Shown here piece after piece: positions 20,961-35,584 of a DNA stretch of 64,000 bases. The position numbers and the translations under genes were made by a program. The notes beneath the pieces were generated by a model, which worked only from the letters and a program-made list of their open reading frames with translations, made no database searches and was not told the origin of the DNA. Each line of letters starts with the position of its first letter. Position 1 is the stretch's first letter. This stretch comes from Enterobacter cloacae complex sp. ECNIH7 (GTDB taxonomy: Bacteria > Pseudomonadota > Gammaproteobacteria > Enterobacterales > Enterobacteriaceae): contig NZ_CP017990.1 in NCBI RefSeq assembly GCF_002208095.1, forward strand, positions 930,001 through 994,000. Reading direction: 5' to 3'.

Positions 20961-21527
20961 GTGGCAAAATCAGTACCCGCAATTTTTCTCGATCGTGACG
21001 GCACTATTAATGTGGATCACGGTTATGTCCATGAGATTGATGAGTTCGAGTTTATCGAGGGCGTAATAGATGCCATGCGCCAGCTGAAAGAGATGGGCTA
21101 TGCGCTGGTGGTGGTAACGAACCAGTCCGGTATTGCACGCGGTAAATTCACCGAAGCGCAGTTCGAAACGCTGACGGAATGGATGGACTGGTCGCTGGCC
21201 GACCGAGGCGTGGATCTCGACGGCATCTACTATTGTCCGCACCACCCGCAGGGAACGGTAGAAGCGTATCGCCAGACCTGTGACTGCCGTAAGCCGCATC
21301 CGGGGATGTTCATCTCTGCACAGGAGTTCCTGCACATTGATATGTCTGCTTCTTATATGGTGGGCGATAAACTGGAAGATATGCAGGCAGCAGCGGCAGC
21401 GGGTGTAGGAACCAAAATATTAGTACGCACCGGCAAGCCAGTGACGCCAGAAGCAGAAAATGCAGCGGATTGGGTAATTAATAGCCTGGCCGACCTGCCA
21501 AAAGAGATTAAAAAGCACCAAAAATAG
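20961..21527 (+). CDS. gmhB: D-glycero-beta-D-manno-heptose 1,7-bisphosphate 7-phosphatase GmhB
   Basis: Removes the 7-phosphate in ADP-heptose synthesis for the LPS inner core. HAD-superfamily protein of 188 residues; the frame starts with GTG after TTCAGGAGC. The nucleophile and acid are Asp11 and Asp13 in FLDRDGTIN; motif II is VTNQSG, motif IV is [10 protein letters not shown]. The zinc-binding loop CPHHP...CDCRKPHPG is intact. A second gene of the same pathway, gmhA, lies elsewhere in this window. It is followed by the rRNA operon promoters. Confidence 0.96.
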   Translation: MAKSVPAIFLDRDGTINVDHGYVHEIDEFEFIEGVIDAMRQLKEMGYALVVVTNQSGIARGKFTEAQFETLTEWMDWSLADRGVDLDGIYYCPHHPQGTVEAYRQTCDCRKPHPGMFISAQEFLHIDMSASYMVGDKLEDMQAAAAAGVGTKILVRTGKPVTPEAENAADWVINSLADLPKEIKKHQK

Positions 21528-21576
21528 CCTTTTTGGTGAAAAGGTGAGCGGTTGAAATAAAAATGCATTTTTCCGC

Positions 21577-21604
21577 TTGTCATTCCTCGGCGGCCCCCTA
21601 TAAT
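21577..21604 (+). promoter_or_regulatory. rrn P1 promoter
   Basis: TTGTCA, 16-bp spacer, TATAAT, then a GC-rich discriminator GCGCCTCC. This is the canonical enterobacterial rrn P1 form that responds to ppGpp and the initiating NTP. FIS and UP-element sequences would lie in the AT-rich stretch just upstream. Confidence 0.88.
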
Positions 21605-21685
21605 GCGCCTCCATCGACACGGCGGATGTGAATCACTTCACAAACAGCCCGGTCGGTTGAAGAGAAAAAATCCTGAAATAACGGG

Positions 21686-21713
21686 TTGACTCTGAAAGAG
21701 GAAAGCGTAATAT
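21686..21713 (+). promoter_or_regulatory. rrn P2 promoter
   Basis: TTGACT, 16-bp spacer, TAATAT, about 109 bp downstream of P1, as in the E. coli rrn operons. Confidence 0.85.
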
Positions 21714-21751
21714 ACGCCACCTCGCAACGATGAGCGAAAGCCGCGTTGCAC

Positions 21752-21763
21752 TGCTCTTTAACA
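21752..21763 (+). promoter_or_regulatory. boxA antitermination element, 16S leader
   Basis: TGCTCTTTAACA equals the rrn boxA consensus bound by NusB-NusE (S10). A second copy precedes the 23S gene. Confidence 0.88.
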
Positions 21764-21767
21764 ATTT

Positions 21768-21790
21768 ATCAGACAATCTGTGTGGGCACT
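21768..21790 (+). other. Left arm of the 16S RNase III processing stem
   Basis: This 23-nt block is the reverse complement of 23457-23479, beyond the 3' end of 16S, apart from one G-U pair. The two arms would form the long stem that RNase III cuts to release pre-16S rRNA. Confidence 0.88.
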
Positions 21791-21895
21791 CAAAGTGACA
21801 TGGATTCTTAATGTCTCCGGACAATAAATGAATACCAAGTCTCTGAGTGAACATGCGTAATTCATTACGAAGTTTAATTCACGAGCATCAAACTT

Positions 21896-23435
<1,540 letters not shown>

Positions 23436-23456
23436 CCTTAAAGAACCTGCCTTTGT

Positions 23457-23479
23457 AGTGCTCACACAGATTGTCTGAT
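23457..23479 (+). other. Right arm of the 16S RNase III processing stem
   Basis: Pairs with 21768-21790 over 23 bases with a single G-U wobble. It lies between the 16S 3' end and tRNA-Ile. Confidence 0.88.
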
Positions 23480-23504
23480 GAAAAACTGCAGTAAAAATCT
23501 CTGC

Positions 23505-23581
<77 letters not shown>

Positions 23582-23623
23582 AACTCCTTTTAAAGGATGA
23601 GCGGTACAGAGATTATAAACGAT

Positions 23624-23699
23624 GGGGCTATAGCTCAGCTGGGAGAGCGCCTGCTTTGCACGCAGGAGGTCTGCGGTTCGATCCCGCATAGCTCCACCA
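23624..23699 (+). tRNA. alaV: tRNA-Ala (TGC)
   Basis: 76 nt with encoded CCA. Acceptor GGGGCTA/TAGCTCC, anticodon loop CTTTGCACG with TGC, T-loop GGTTCGATCC. Second spacer tRNA; the symbol is by position with E. coli rrnH. Confidence 0.97.
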
Positions 23700-23760
23700 T
23701 CTTTTACTGCGAACCCAAGAAAACTTCAGAGTGAACCTGAAAAGGTGCACTGCGAAGTTT

Positions 23761-23772
23761 TGCTCTTTAAAA
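23761..23772 (+). promoter_or_regulatory. boxA antitermination element, spacer before 23S
   Basis: TGCTCTTTAAAA, the spacer boxA, lies about 100 nt before the 23S gene. Confidence 0.8.
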
Positions 23773-23869
23773 ATCTGGATCAAGCTGAAAATTGAAACGA
23801 CACATCTTAATGGTGTGTTCGAGTCTCTCAAATTTTCGCAATCAGAAGTGAAACATCTTCGGGTTGTGA

Positions 23870-26774
<2,905 letters not shown>

Positions 26775-26845
26775 ACAACGCCGAAGCTGTTTCGGCGAAG
26801 AGACAGAACATTCAAATTTCAGCCTGATACAGATTTAACAGAATT

Positions 26846-26965
26846 TGCCTGGCGGCTTTAGCGCGGTGGTCCCACCTGACCCCATGCCGAACTCAGAAGT
26901 GAAACGCCGTAGCGCCGATGGTAGTGTGGGGTCTCCCCATGTGAGAGTAGGGAACTGCCAGGCAT
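26846..26965 (+). rRNA. rrf: 5S ribosomal RNA
   Basis: 120 nt from TGCCTGGCGGC to CTGCCAGGCAT, whose ends pair as helix I. The ATGCCGAACTCAGAAGTGAAACG core is typical. A few bases differ from E. coli (GGCTTTAGC and CCCATGTGAG). Confidence 0.97.
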
Positions 26966-27018
26966 CAAATTAAGTAGTAAGCCGGTGCATAAATCCGGTG
27001 GTTACAGCAGTCTTCGGT

Positions 27019-27095
27019 GGAGCGGTAGTTCAGTCGGTTAGAATACCTGCCTGTCACGCAGGGGGTCGCGGGTTCGAGTCCCGTCCGTTCCGCCA
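27019..27095 (+). tRNA. aspU: tRNA-Asp (GTC), distal tRNA of the rRNA operon
   Basis: 77 nt with CCA. Acceptor GGAGCGG/CCGTTCC, anticodon loop CTGTCAC with GTC, T-loop GGTTCGAGTCC. Identical over its whole length to the tRNA-Asp 9.4 kb downstream. The symbol is by position (E. coli rrnH carries aspU). Confidence 0.96.
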
Positions 27096-27101
27096 CTTAT
27101 T

Positions 27102-27133
27102 AAAAGCCCTGAGTTCACGCTCAGGGCTTTTTT
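27102..27133 (+). terminator. Terminator of the rRNA operon
   Basis: AAAAGCCCTGAG, loop TTCACG, CTCAGGGCTTTTTT. A strong stem and T-run immediately after tRNA-Asp. Confidence 0.92.
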
Positions 27134-27255
27134 CTTATCTGTCGTTTAATTATTGCGAAATTAGCAAAAATCCTCTGCGTTTTGCGCTCTTTTTCTCTAT
27201 AACAACGCCAGCGATAATCTTCCTCAGTTTACGAACATAATGATTGAGGAATAGT

Positions 27256-28059
27256 ATGACTCTCCCTGCATTTGGTCTGGGCACTTTCCGCCTGAAAGAC
27301 GACGTTGTTATCGCATCGGTTAAAACCGCACTCGAACTGGGTTATCGTGCAGTTGATACGGCACAGATCTATGAAAATGAAGCTGCCGTTGGACAAGCTC
27401 TCGAAGAGAGTGGTGTGCCGCGTAATGAACTGTATATCACCACGAAAATCTGGATTGAGAATCTCAGCAAAGATAAGTTGATCCCTAGCCTGAAAGAGAG
27501 CCTGAAAAAACTGCGTACTGACTACGTAGATCTGACGCTGATCCACTGGCCATCACCGAATGATGCCGTCTCAGTAGAAGAGTTCATGCAGGCGCTGCTG
27601 GAAGCGAAAAAGCAGGGCCTAACCCGCGAAATTGGGATCTCCAACTTCACCATTCCGCTGATGGTAAAAGCCATTGCCGCTGTTGGCGCAGAAAATATTG
27701 CGACCAACCAGATTGAGCTGTCTCCATACCTGCAAAACCGCAAAGTCGTGGACTGGGCAAAACAGCACGGGATCCACATCACCTCATACATGACGCTGGC
27801 CTACGGTAAAGCGCTGAAAGATGAAGTGATTAGACGTATCGCAGAGAAACAAAACGCCACTGCTGCGCAGGTGATTCTGGCATGGGCAATGGGTGAAGGT
27901 TATGCAGTGATCCCATCATCAACTAAGCGTGAAAACCTGGCCAGCAACCTGTTAGCAGCGAATCTTCATCTGGATGCTGACGATAAAAAAGCGATCGCAG
28001 CACTGGAGTGTAACGATCGCCTGGTAAGCCCGGAAGGTTTAGCTCCTGACTGGGATTAA
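27256..28059 (+). CDS. dkgB: 2,5-diketo-D-gluconate reductase B (aldo-keto reductase DkgB)
   Basis: NADPH-dependent aldo-keto reductase acting on methylglyoxal and 2,5-diketo-gluconate. I start it at the ATG that gives [11 protein letters not shown] and 267 residues; a TTG four codons upstream is in frame but has no support. AKR catalytic tetrad visible: Asp34 ([11 protein letters not shown]), Tyr39, Lys64 (ITTKIW), His97 (LIHWPS). The C-terminal cofactor loop PSSTKRENL is present. Lies just after the rRNA operon and is convergent with yafC. Confidence 0.95.
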   Translation: MTLPAFGLGTFRLKDDVVIASVKTALELGYRAVDTAQIYENEAAVGQALEESGVPRNELYITTKIWIENLSKDKLIPSLKESLKKLRTDYVDLTLIHWPSPNDAVSVEEFMQALLEAKKQGLTREIGISNFTIPLMVKAIAAVGAENIATNQIELSPYLQNRKVVDWAKQHGIHITSYMTLAYGKALKDEVIRRIAEKQNATAAQVILAWAMGEGYAVIPSSTKRENLASNLLAANLHLDADDKKAIAALECNDRLVSPEGLAPDWD

Positions 28060-28088
28060 GTTTGACCCACCCTCTGTAACCTGAACCC

Positions 28089-28994
28089 TCACACAGCTCC
28101 TCCTGGAGCTGTTTTTATATGTTCACTCAGGAAGTCAATAAAGGCGCGAATGCGCGTGCTTACCGCTCTGTCACTGTAATACACTGCGCTAAAGGGCATT
28201 TCGACCGGCAGACGTTTGTCGGCCATCAGCTCCACCAGTTCACCCCGCGCTATCTCCTTATCAATCATATAGTCTGATAAACAGGCGATCCCGTTCCCTT
28301 CCAGGCACAGCTGTTTGAGCGTCTCCCCGCTGTTAGACGATAATCCGCAGGTAATTTCATAAAGTTGACCATCGTGACAGGCAACAGGCCAGGTGTTCAG
28401 CGACACCGGCTCAGTAAAGCCCAGGCACAGATGCTGCTTCAGTTCTTCAACCGTCTCCGGTTTACCATGTTCGGCAATATACTCTGGTGATGCGATAATT
28501 TTGCGGTAGCTGGCAAACAAAGGGCGGGCACGCAAACTTGAATCTGTCAGGGTTCCCGCCCGGATCGCCACATCCACTTTCCGCTCGATGAGGTTGATAA
28601 ACGTCTCTGAGGAGACCAGAGAAAGCGTCATCTCCGGATAGCGTTCGCGGAAAGGCTTGATCAGCGGCATCAGAAAGTGAAGCACCACCGGCGTGGCCGC
28701 ATCAATGCGCAGCAATCCACGCGGCGTGCTGCGGGTCTCCATAATCTCCGTCTCCGCTGCAGCCATCTCCTGCAATACCGACTGCACGCGGCGGAAGTAA
28801 CGCTCTCCTTCTTCCGTCAGGCTCAGCTGCCGCGTCGTTCGGTTGAGCAGACTCACTCCAAGCTTCATCTCCAGTTTTTTTACCGAACGGCTGATGGCCG
28901 AATTAGCCTGTCCCAGCTGTTCGGCCGCGCGGCTAAAGCTGCCGCTTTCAACGACGGCGACAAAGATTGTCAGCTCTTCCGATGTTGCTTTCAT
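28089..28994 (-). CDS. yafC: LysR-family transcriptional regulator YafC
   Basis: 301-residue LysR-type regulator: N-terminal winged helix-turn-helix (about 1-60, [20 protein letters not shown]) and a C-terminal effector-binding domain. The target in E. coli is not established. Here it is transcribed divergently from an MFS exporter gene with a 104-nt shared gap, the classical layout for a LysR regulator and its target, so control of that exporter is a reasonable inference. Its last codons overlap a hairpin shared with the end of dkgB. Confidence 0.93.
   Translation of the reverse strand: MKATSEELTIFVAVVESGSFSRAAEQLGQANSAISRSVKKLEMKLGVSLLNRTTRQLSLTEEGERYFRRVQSVLQEMAAAETEIMETRSTPRGLLRIDAATPVVLHFLMPLIKPFRERYPEMTLSLVSSETFINLIERKVDVAIRAGTLTDSSLRARPLFASYRKIIASPEYIAEHGKPETVEELKQHLCLGFTEPVSLNTWPVACHDGQLYEITCGLSSNSGETLKQLCLEGNGIACLSDYMIDKEIARGELVELMADKRLPVEMPFSAVYYSDRAVSTRIRAFIDFLSEHIKTAPGGAV
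28092..28117 (+). terminator. Terminator after dkgB, inside the 3' end of yafC
   Basis: ACAGCTCC-TCCT-GGAGCTGT followed by TTTT. It serves dkgB on the plus strand but lies within the last codons of yafC on the minus strand. Confidence 0.8.
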
Positions 28995-29098
28995 TTTTGC
29001 ACCACCTGCAAAATTCTATTGAGATTTTGACCATTTTTGTTATTTAAGCACTGGCGCATACTGCCTGTCATCTTAATCCTGATGATACGGAGTATTTT

Positions 29099-30274
29099 AT
29101 GCCACTGGCGCTACTTGCCCTGACGATCAGTGCCTTTGCAATTGGCACGACCGAATTTGTTATCGTGGGCCTGGTTCCCACTATTGCTAACCAGCTTGCG
29201 ATCTCGTTGCCCTCTGCGGGGTTGCTGGTATCAATCTACGCCCTGGGCGTCGCCGTCGGTGCGCCAGTGCTGACGGCCCTGACCGGACGTTTTCCGCGTA
29301 AGCAGCTGCTAGTCGCGCTGATGGTGCTGTTCACCGCCGGCAACGTTCTGGCCTGGCAGGCGCCGGACTACACCACGCTGGTGATTGCCCGTCTGTTGAC
29401 CGGCCTTGCACACGGCGTGTTCTTCTCGATTGGTTCCACTATAGCAACAAGCCTGGTGCCCAAAGAGAAAGCGGCTTCAGCTATTGCGATCATGTTTGGT
29501 GGGTTGACCGTCGCACTCGTTACGGGCGTACCTCTGGGAACGTTTATCGGACAACACTTCGGCTGGCGTGAAACGTTTCTGGCCGTCTCCTTGCTGGGCG
29601 TCATCGCTCTGGTGACCAGCCTGCTGCTGGTACCGTCGAATATTCCAGGCCGGGCAAGCGCCAGCCTGCGCGATCAGCTGAAGGTGCTCACGCATCCGCG
29701 TTTGCTGATTATTTACGCGGTAACTGCGCTGGGCTATGGTGGCGTATTCACCGCCTTTACCTTCCTGGCGCCGATGATGCAGGACCTGGCGGGCTTCTCA
29801 CCCAATGCCGTGAGTTGGATTTTGCTGGGATACGGTATTTCCGTTGCCATTGGCAATATCTGGGGCGGCAAGCTTGCGGATAAGCATGGTGCAGTACCGG
29901 CACTGAAATTCATCTTCGCTGCCCTGGTTGTTCTGCTGATGATTTTCCAGTTCACGGCTTCGGTACATTACGCCGCGCTGGTCACCGTGCTGGTTATGGG
30001 GATCTTTGCCTTTGGTAATGTGCCCGGGCTTCAGGTCTACGTTGTACAAAAAGCCGAGCTTTATACGCCCAATGCGGTGGATGTGGCGTCCGGCCTGAAT
30101 ATTGCCGCTTTTAATATTGGTATCGCGCTGGGCTCCATCATTGGTGGGCAAACCGTCGAACATTTCGGATTAACCCAGACGCCATGGATTGGCGCGGTGA
30201 TTGTCCTGGTCGCTTTCCTGTTGATTGGTCTGAGCGGACGTCTTGATAAACCCGCCCGCGTCGCGCTGGGTTAA
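29099..30274 (+). CDS. MFS transporter, DHA1 (drug:H+ antiporter/arabinose-efflux AraJ-like) family
   Basis: 391 residues with about 12 transmembrane segments. The N-terminal TTEFVIVGLVPTIA and the loop GRFPRKQLLV (motif A-like) match the DHA1 exporter group that includes AraJ and YdhP. Substrate cannot be predicted. Preceded by ACGGAGT at good spacing. In E. coli K-12, yafC is next to yafD with no such gene, so this is an accessory insertion at a conserved site. Divergent from the LysR regulator yafC, its likely controller. Confidence 0.88.
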   Translation: MPLALLALTISAFAIGTTEFVIVGLVPTIANQLAISLPSAGLLVSIYALGVAVGAPVLTALTGRFPRKQLLVALMVLFTAGNVLAWQAPDYTTLVIARLLTGLAHGVFFSIGSTIATSLVPKEKAASAIAIMFGGLTVALVTGVPLGTFIGQHFGWRETFLAVSLLGVIALVTSLLLVPSNIPGRASASLRDQLKVLTHPRLLIIYAVTALGYGGVFTAFTFLAPMMQDLAGFSPNAVSWILLGYGISVAIGNIWGGKLADKHGAVPALKFIFAALVVLLMIFQFTASVHYAALVTVLVMGIFAFGNVPGLQVYVVQKAELYTPNAVDVASGLNIAAFNIGIALGSIIGGQTVEHFGLTQTPWIGAVIVLVAFLLIGLSGRLDKPARVALG

Positions 30275-30338
30275 CATCAGTAAGCGCTTGCTTACAAAAC
30301 TGGAAAGCGGTTTCTCAGAAATTGCGTTGAAAGTGTGA

Positions 30339-31211
<873 letters not shown>

Positions 31212-31286
31212 TGGTGTGTCAGGTCTGCCGTGGGGCAGGCCTGCGCGGGTGCTGCCCTTTATTTTTCACTCACAAAGGACAGTACG

Positions 31287-32060
31287 ATGACAACAACACG
31301 CTCCCATCATGACAATGTAGAAAAACAGTTTGGTTCTCAGGCAAGTGCCTATCTGAGCAGCGCCGTGCATGCTTCTGGCCGCGATCTGGTGCGTCTCGGT
31401 GAACGTCTGGCGGCGTTCCCGCAGGCGCACGTGCTGGATTTAGGCTGCGGGGCAGGGCATGCCAGCTTTACGGCTGCGCAGCAGGTCGCTCACGTTACCG
31501 CGTATGACTTATCCAGCCAGATGCTGGACGTTGTTGCCGGTGCGGCGAAAGCGAAGGGACTGGACAACATCGATACGCAACAGGGCTATGCCGAATCCTT
31601 ACCGTTCGATGATGAGTCGTTTGAGGTGGTTATCAGCCGTTACTCCGCGCACCACTGGCACGATGTCGGCCAGGCATTGCGCGAGGTCAAACGTGTTCTG
31701 AAGCCGGGCGGCACCTTCATCATTATGGATGTGATGTCTCCCGGACACCCGGTGCGCAATATCTGGCTGCAGACGGTAGAAGCGCTGCGCGATACCTCGC
31801 ATGTGCAAAACTACGCCAGCGGAGAGTGGTTGTCGCTTATCACTGAAGCGGGGCTGATCGCGCGCGCGTTGATTACAGACCGCTTACCGCTGGAGTTCAG
31901 CTCCTGGATCGCGCGTATGCGCACCCCGGAAGCATTAAGCCAGGCGATCAGGCTCTATCAGGAGAGTGCGTCTGCGGAGGTAAAAGCGTACTTTGAACTG
32001 CAGGAAGATGGATCGTTTACCAGCGATACCATCATGGCCGAAGCGCAAAAAGCGGGATAA
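31287..32060 (+). CDS. yafE: Class I SAM-dependent methyltransferase YafE
   Basis: 257 residues from MTTTRSHHDNVEKQFG, preceded by AAAGGAC. Motif I LDLGCGAGHAS binds S-adenosylmethionine, then YDLSSQMLD (motif II) and VLKPGGTFIIMDVM (motif III), the ubiE-like Methyltransf_11 arrangement. Substrate unknown. The product annotated in E. coli K-12 is, as I recall, shorter at the N-terminus; this copy has the complete motif I. Followed by a strong terminator. Confidence 0.9.
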   Translation: MTTTRSHHDNVEKQFGSQASAYLSSAVHASGRDLVRLGERLAAFPQAHVLDLGCGAGHASFTAAQQVAHVTAYDLSSQMLDVVAGAAKAKGLDNIDTQQGYAESLPFDDESFEVVISRYSAHHWHDVGQALREVKRVLKPGGTFIIMDVMSPGHPVRNIWLQTVEALRDTSHVQNYASGEWLSLITEAGLIARALITDRLPLEFSSWIARMRTPEALSQAIRLYQESASAEVKAYFELQEDGSFTSDTIMAEAQKAG

Positions 32061-32063
32061 ACA

Positions 32064-32096
32064 AAAAAGGCACCGAGGGGAATCGGTGCCTTTTTA
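32064..32096. terminator. Terminator between yafE and mltD
   Basis: AAAAAGGCACCGA, loop GGGGAA, TCGGTGCCTTTTT. A-run and T-run on both sides let it serve yafE and, on the other strand, mltD. Confidence 0.93.
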
Positions 32097-32112
32097 TCTT
32101 TCGATCGTGTTA

Positions 32113-33477
32113 TCAGGAGTCTGGCGTCGCGCTGTTCTTCACAAACAGCGTCAACTGGTCGCCTGGTTTCAGGTTGTCAGTATCATTGTTCCAGCGCATC
32201 ACATCCTTGATGTTCACGCCGTGTCGTTTTGCGATACTGGACAGTGAATCGCCCTTGCGCACGCGATAGGTAATGCTATCGCTGTTGCTGGCGAGACGCT
32301 GTGCGCTGCTACCTGCACCTACCGTCAGAGTCTGACCCACTTTCAGGCCGGAGCTGCGCAGATTATTCCACTGCTGCAGATCCTTCGCATTCACGCCAAG
32401 ACGTGACGCAATGCCCGAAAGCGTATCACCTGAACGAACCTTATAGCTGCGGCTGTTAACTGATGATGCATCCGCGATCAGCGTTGACTGAACGGCGGCG
32501 ATTTCACCAGAAGCTAAAGACTCGCGTAACTGCTCGGCATGTTTCTGCGGAACCATTACATACTGCGGGCCACTTGCCCCCAGAGTTGAGCCTTTAACGC
32601 CAGCATTAAAGGTTTTCAATTTACTTACCGACATACCCGTCATATCAGCAACCTGTTGAATATCAACCGGATTGCTGAGGCGAACACGCGCCAGTGCACG
32701 ACTTTCGTCTGGTGTTGGCAGTTGTACACCGTAACGCTTGCTGTTCTTGAGAATATCGCTCAATGCCAGCATTTTCGGTACGTAAATCTTTGTTTCCTGT
32801 GGCAGTGAGAGCGACCAAAAATCGGTGGATTTACCCCGTGCTTTATTCGCTTTCATTGCCTTCAGTACACGACCTTCGCCACTATTATACGCTGCGACAG
32901 TTAACAGCCAGTCGCCGTCAAACATCTTGTTCAGACGTTGCATCATGTCGAGAGCGGCTGTCGTTGAAGCGACAACATCGCGACGCGCATCATAGTTGCG
33001 GGTCTGTTTCAGACCATAGTTTCGCCCGGTGCTCGGAATGATCTGCCAAATGCCTGCGGCATTGGCGCCAGACGTCGCGTGTGGGTCAAAAGCGCTCTCC
33101 ACTATGGGTAGGAGTACCAGCTCCATAGGCATGTTACGTTTCTTAACTTGCCCGGCTATCCAGTACATATACGGCTCTGCCCGTAACGTTACATCGTGGA
33201 GATAGCTCTTATTACTTAAATACTTCTGTTTCTGTTCGCGAATCCGGGGATTTTCCGGAATTCCCATCTTTAGCTCGTCGCCAATAGAGGTCCACAAGTC
33301 TTGATCCTGCGCGTAAGATGTTCCATCGTCCATCCATCGCGCCGAACTTGCAAACTTCCCTGCTTCCCCTTGACCAGCCGCAGAAAGGCTCTGTGCGTGC
33401 TGTTGTACGTTGCTGCCGTTTTGCGACTGGCAACCTACAAGCAGGACAGAGGCGAGTAATATCGCTTTTGCCTTCAT
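32113..33477 (-). CDS. mltD: Membrane-bound lytic murein transglycosylase D
   Basis: Cleaves peptidoglycan glycan strands with formation of 1,6-anhydro-muropeptides. 454 residues. Lipoprotein signal with LLVGC, Cys16. SLT catalytic domain around 105-250 with catalytic Glu127 in LPIVESAFDP and the GIWQIIP and TVAAYNSGEGRV motifs. Two C-terminal LysM modules (about 342-388 and 400-446, each starting YKVRSGDTL or YRVRKGDSL) bind peptidoglycan. Located beside gloB as in E. coli. Confidence 0.96.
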   Translation of the reverse strand: MKAKAILLASVLLVGCQSQNGSNVQQHAQSLSAAGQGEAGKFASSARWMDDGTSYAQDQDLWTSIGDELKMGIPENPRIREQKQKYLSNKSYLHDVTLRAEPYMYWIAGQVKKRNMPMELVLLPIVESAFDPHATSGANAAGIWQIIPSTGRNYGLKQTRNYDARRDVVASTTAALDMMQRLNKMFDGDWLLTVAAYNSGEGRVLKAMKANKARGKSTDFWSLSLPQETKIYVPKMLALSDILKNSKRYGVQLPTPDESRALARVRLSNPVDIQQVADMTGMSVSKLKTFNAGVKGSTLGASGPQYVMVPQKHAEQLRESLASGEIAAVQSTLIADASSVNSRSYKVRSGDTLSGIASRLGVNAKDLQQWNNLRSSGLKVGQTLTVGAGSSAQRLASNSDSITYRVRKGDSLSSIAKRHGVNIKDVMRWNNDTDNLKPGDQLTLFVKNSATPDS

Positions 33478-33545
33478 GTGTGTGTCAATAGTTGCTTAAA
33501 AGACGAGCGATGATAACGGCGAAATTTTGAAAAGGCAACCCGCAA

Positions 33546-34304
33546 TTATCTGAAGTTATCTTTCTTTGACCTTAACCATGCAAATCGTTGTTCTGGTTGT
33601 TGCAAATTTGTTTCTTGGTTAATTTTATTAATTAAATCAATATCATCTGTTCGTAAAAATAAATTAATTTGGCGCTCGTTTTTCAGAATTACGGGGAGTG
33701 TTTTTTGGTTTTTTGCACGTAACTCCTTCACTTTGTGATAATAATCCTGAATCGCTCGATCCTCGGGTAAGAGGCTCACGGCAAACTTCATATTTCCTAA
33801 TGTATACTCATGGGCGCAACAAACGAGCGTCTCATCGGGTAGCGCGTTAATCTTTTGTAAAGACTGATACATTTGAGCTGGCGTACCTTCAAACAGTCTT
33901 CCGCAGCCTCCGGAGAACAGCGTATCGCCGCAAAAAAGATAAGGCTTACTGTAGAAACACAGATGTCCCAAAGTGTGACCCGGTGTAGCAAATACGGAAA
34001 ACTCCCACTCGCGTATGAGGATATTTTCGCCTTCTTCGACTACATGCGTGATTCCCTTATCTTGTGCTTCTGCCGGTCCGTAAACCACAAGATGCGGAAA
34101 ATGGGCGCGCAGTTCAGGCACGCCGCCAGTGTGATCGTTATGATGATGCGTCAACAAAACGGCTTCTGGCTTCCAGCCGTTCTCTTTTATGGCGTGCAGA
34201 ACAGGGGCGGATTCTCCGGGATCGACAATGACGCATCGGCGATCGTCGTCAACCAAAACCCAGATGTAATTGTCCTGAAACGCTGGAATACTGATAAGAT
34301 TCAT
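33546..34304 (-). CDS. gloB: Hydroxyacylglutathione hydrolase (glyoxalase II)
   Basis: Hydrolyses S-lactoylglutathione to lactate and glutathione, the second step of methylglyoxal detoxification. 252 residues of the metallo-beta-lactamase fold. The binuclear metal site [10 protein letters not shown] is at residues 52-61 (His53, His55, Asp57, His58); further ligands are in [21 protein letters not shown] and CAHEYT. The C-terminal HAGH domain with KNQKTLPV is present. The upstream gap to yafS is short, so the two promoters overlap. Confidence 0.95.
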   Translation of the reverse strand: MNLISIPAFQDNYIWVLVDDDRRCVIVDPGESAPVLHAIKENGWKPEAVLLTHHHNDHTGGVPELRAHFPHLVVYGPAEAQDKGITHVVEEGENILIREWEFSVFATPGHTLGHLCFYSKPYLFCGDTLFSGGCGRLFEGTPAQMYQSLQKINALPDETLVCCAHEYTLGNMKFAVSLLPEDRAIQDYYHKVKELRAKNQKTLPVILKNERQINLFLRTDDIDLINKINQETNLQQPEQRFAWLRSKKDNFR

Positions 34305-34336
34305 ACATTACCTCTTAGAGCGTGGCGGGTGTTTTG

Positions 34337-35056
34337 ATGAAACCGGCAAGGATACCTCAGACTGTCGCAGCACCGGAACGTTGGGCGGAATTGCCCTGGG
34401 GTGAATACTATCGCGAAGCGTTAGAACAGCAGCTGAAGCCCTGGCTCACGAAAATGTATGGCTTTCACCTGCTTAAGATTGGCAATCTCAGCGCGGAAAT
34501 CAATACCGAAAGCTGCGCTATCTCGCATCAGGTTAACGTCTCTCTCGGCGGATCGCCGGTTCAGGTGAAGGCAGACCCGCTGCATCTGCCGTTTGCGGAA
34601 AAATCCGTCGATGCGTGTTTGCTCGCACATACGCTACCCTGGTGCAGCGATCCGCATCGTCTGCTTCGCGAAGCCGATCGCGTGTTGATTGATGACGGCT
34701 GGCTGGTACTTAGCGGATTCAATCCGCTAAGCCTGATGGGCCTGCGTAAGCTAGTACCGGTGCTGCGCCGGACTCCACCTTACAACAGCCGGATGTTCAC
34801 CATGATGCGCCAGCTCGACTGGCTTTCGCTGCTGAACTTTGAGGTGCTCTGCTACGGAGGTTTTCAGGTGCTGCCCTGGGCGCGGCAGGGGGGCGTGGTA
34901 CTGAGCACCCATCTCCCCGCATTGGGCTGTTTGCAGTTTATCGTTGCGCGTAAGCGAACTATTCCCCTTACGCTTAACCCTATGAAGCAGAGCAAGTCGA
35001 AAACGCCCATTCGCCAGACCGTCGGCGCCACGCGGCAGTACAAAAAAACCGATTAG
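34337..35056 (+). CDS. yafS: YafS, SAM-dependent methyltransferase-like protein
   Basis: 239 residues from MKPARIPQT. The central part ([20 protein letters not shown], split as ADPLHLPF and [10 protein letters not shown], then [20 protein letters not shown]) is the Methyltransf_11 pattern, but the glycine-rich motif I is not convincing. Substrate unknown. Divergent from gloB. The stop codon overlaps the rnhA stop by four bases in convergent orientation. Confidence 0.88.
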   Translation: MKPARIPQTVAAPERWAELPWGEYYREALEQQLKPWLTKMYGFHLLKIGNLSAEINTESCAISHQVNVSLGGSPVQVKADPLHLPFAEKSVDACLLAHTLPWCSDPHRLLREADRVLIDDGWLVLSGFNPLSLMGLRKLVPVLRRTPPYNSRMFTMMRQLDWLSLLNFEVLCYGGFQVLPWARQGGVVLSTHLPALGCLQFIVARKRTIPLTLNPMKQSKSKTPIRQTVGATRQYKKTD

Positions 35057-35520
35057 GCGTCGGGCTGATAGCCCGCATCTTCATGTGCGGGATTGGATGC
35101 CGCAGCGCGCGCCAGTTCGTCGCAGCGTTCGTTTTCCGGGTGGCCAGCGTGGCCTTTAACCCACTCCCACTTAATCTGGTGCTGGCCCAGCGCAGCATCA
35201 AGACGTTTCCAGAGATCGACGTTCTTGACCGGCTTCTTATCGGCGGTTTTCCAGCCGCGTTTTTTCCAGTTATGGATCCACTGGGTGATCCCCTGACGCA
35301 CGTACTGACTGTCGGTGCTTAACACCACGTCACAATGTTCTTTTAACGCCTCCAGCGCCACGATGGCCGCCATCAACTCCATCCGGTTGTTGGTGGTCAG
35401 AAAATAGCCTTCGCTAAAGGTTTTTTCGTGCTGGCGATAGCGCATAATCGCGCCGTAGCCGCCGGGCCCTGGGTTACCGAGACAAGATCCATCGGTGAAA
35501 ATTTCTACCTGTTTACGCAT
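35053..35520 (-). CDS. rnhA: Ribonuclease HI
   Basis: Degrades the RNA strand of RNA-DNA hybrids. 155 residues, the E. coli length. Catalytic residues: Asp10 in [11 protein letters not shown], Glu in NRMELMAAI, Asp in LSTDSQYV and the C-terminal Asp in ENERCDELA. The basic protrusion [19 protein letters not shown] is intact. Divergent from dnaQ with only 64 nt between start codons, so their promoters overlap, as in E. coli. Confidence 0.97.
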   Translation of the reverse strand: MRKQVEIFTDGSCLGNPGPGGYGAIMRYRQHEKTFSEGYFLTTNNRMELMAAIVALEALKEHCDVVLSTDSQYVRQGITQWIHNWKKRGWKTADKKPVKNVDLWKRLDAALGQHQIKWEWVKGHAGHPENERCDELARAAASNPAHEDAGYQPDA

Positions 35521-35584
35521 CTCTGGTAGACTTCCTGTATTCGAAACGTTCAGTTAAACGATAAGTCTGACATAAATGACCGCT

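Larger units (their letters stand above)
21528..21895 (+). promoter_or_regulatory. rRNA operon leader region (P1, P2, boxA); no protein gene
   Basis: This 368-nt gap between gmhB and 16S rRNA holds the two rRNA promoters, the antitermination boxA and one arm of the 16S processing stem, each listed separately. Small open frames here overlap these elements and were not called. Confidence 0.85.
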
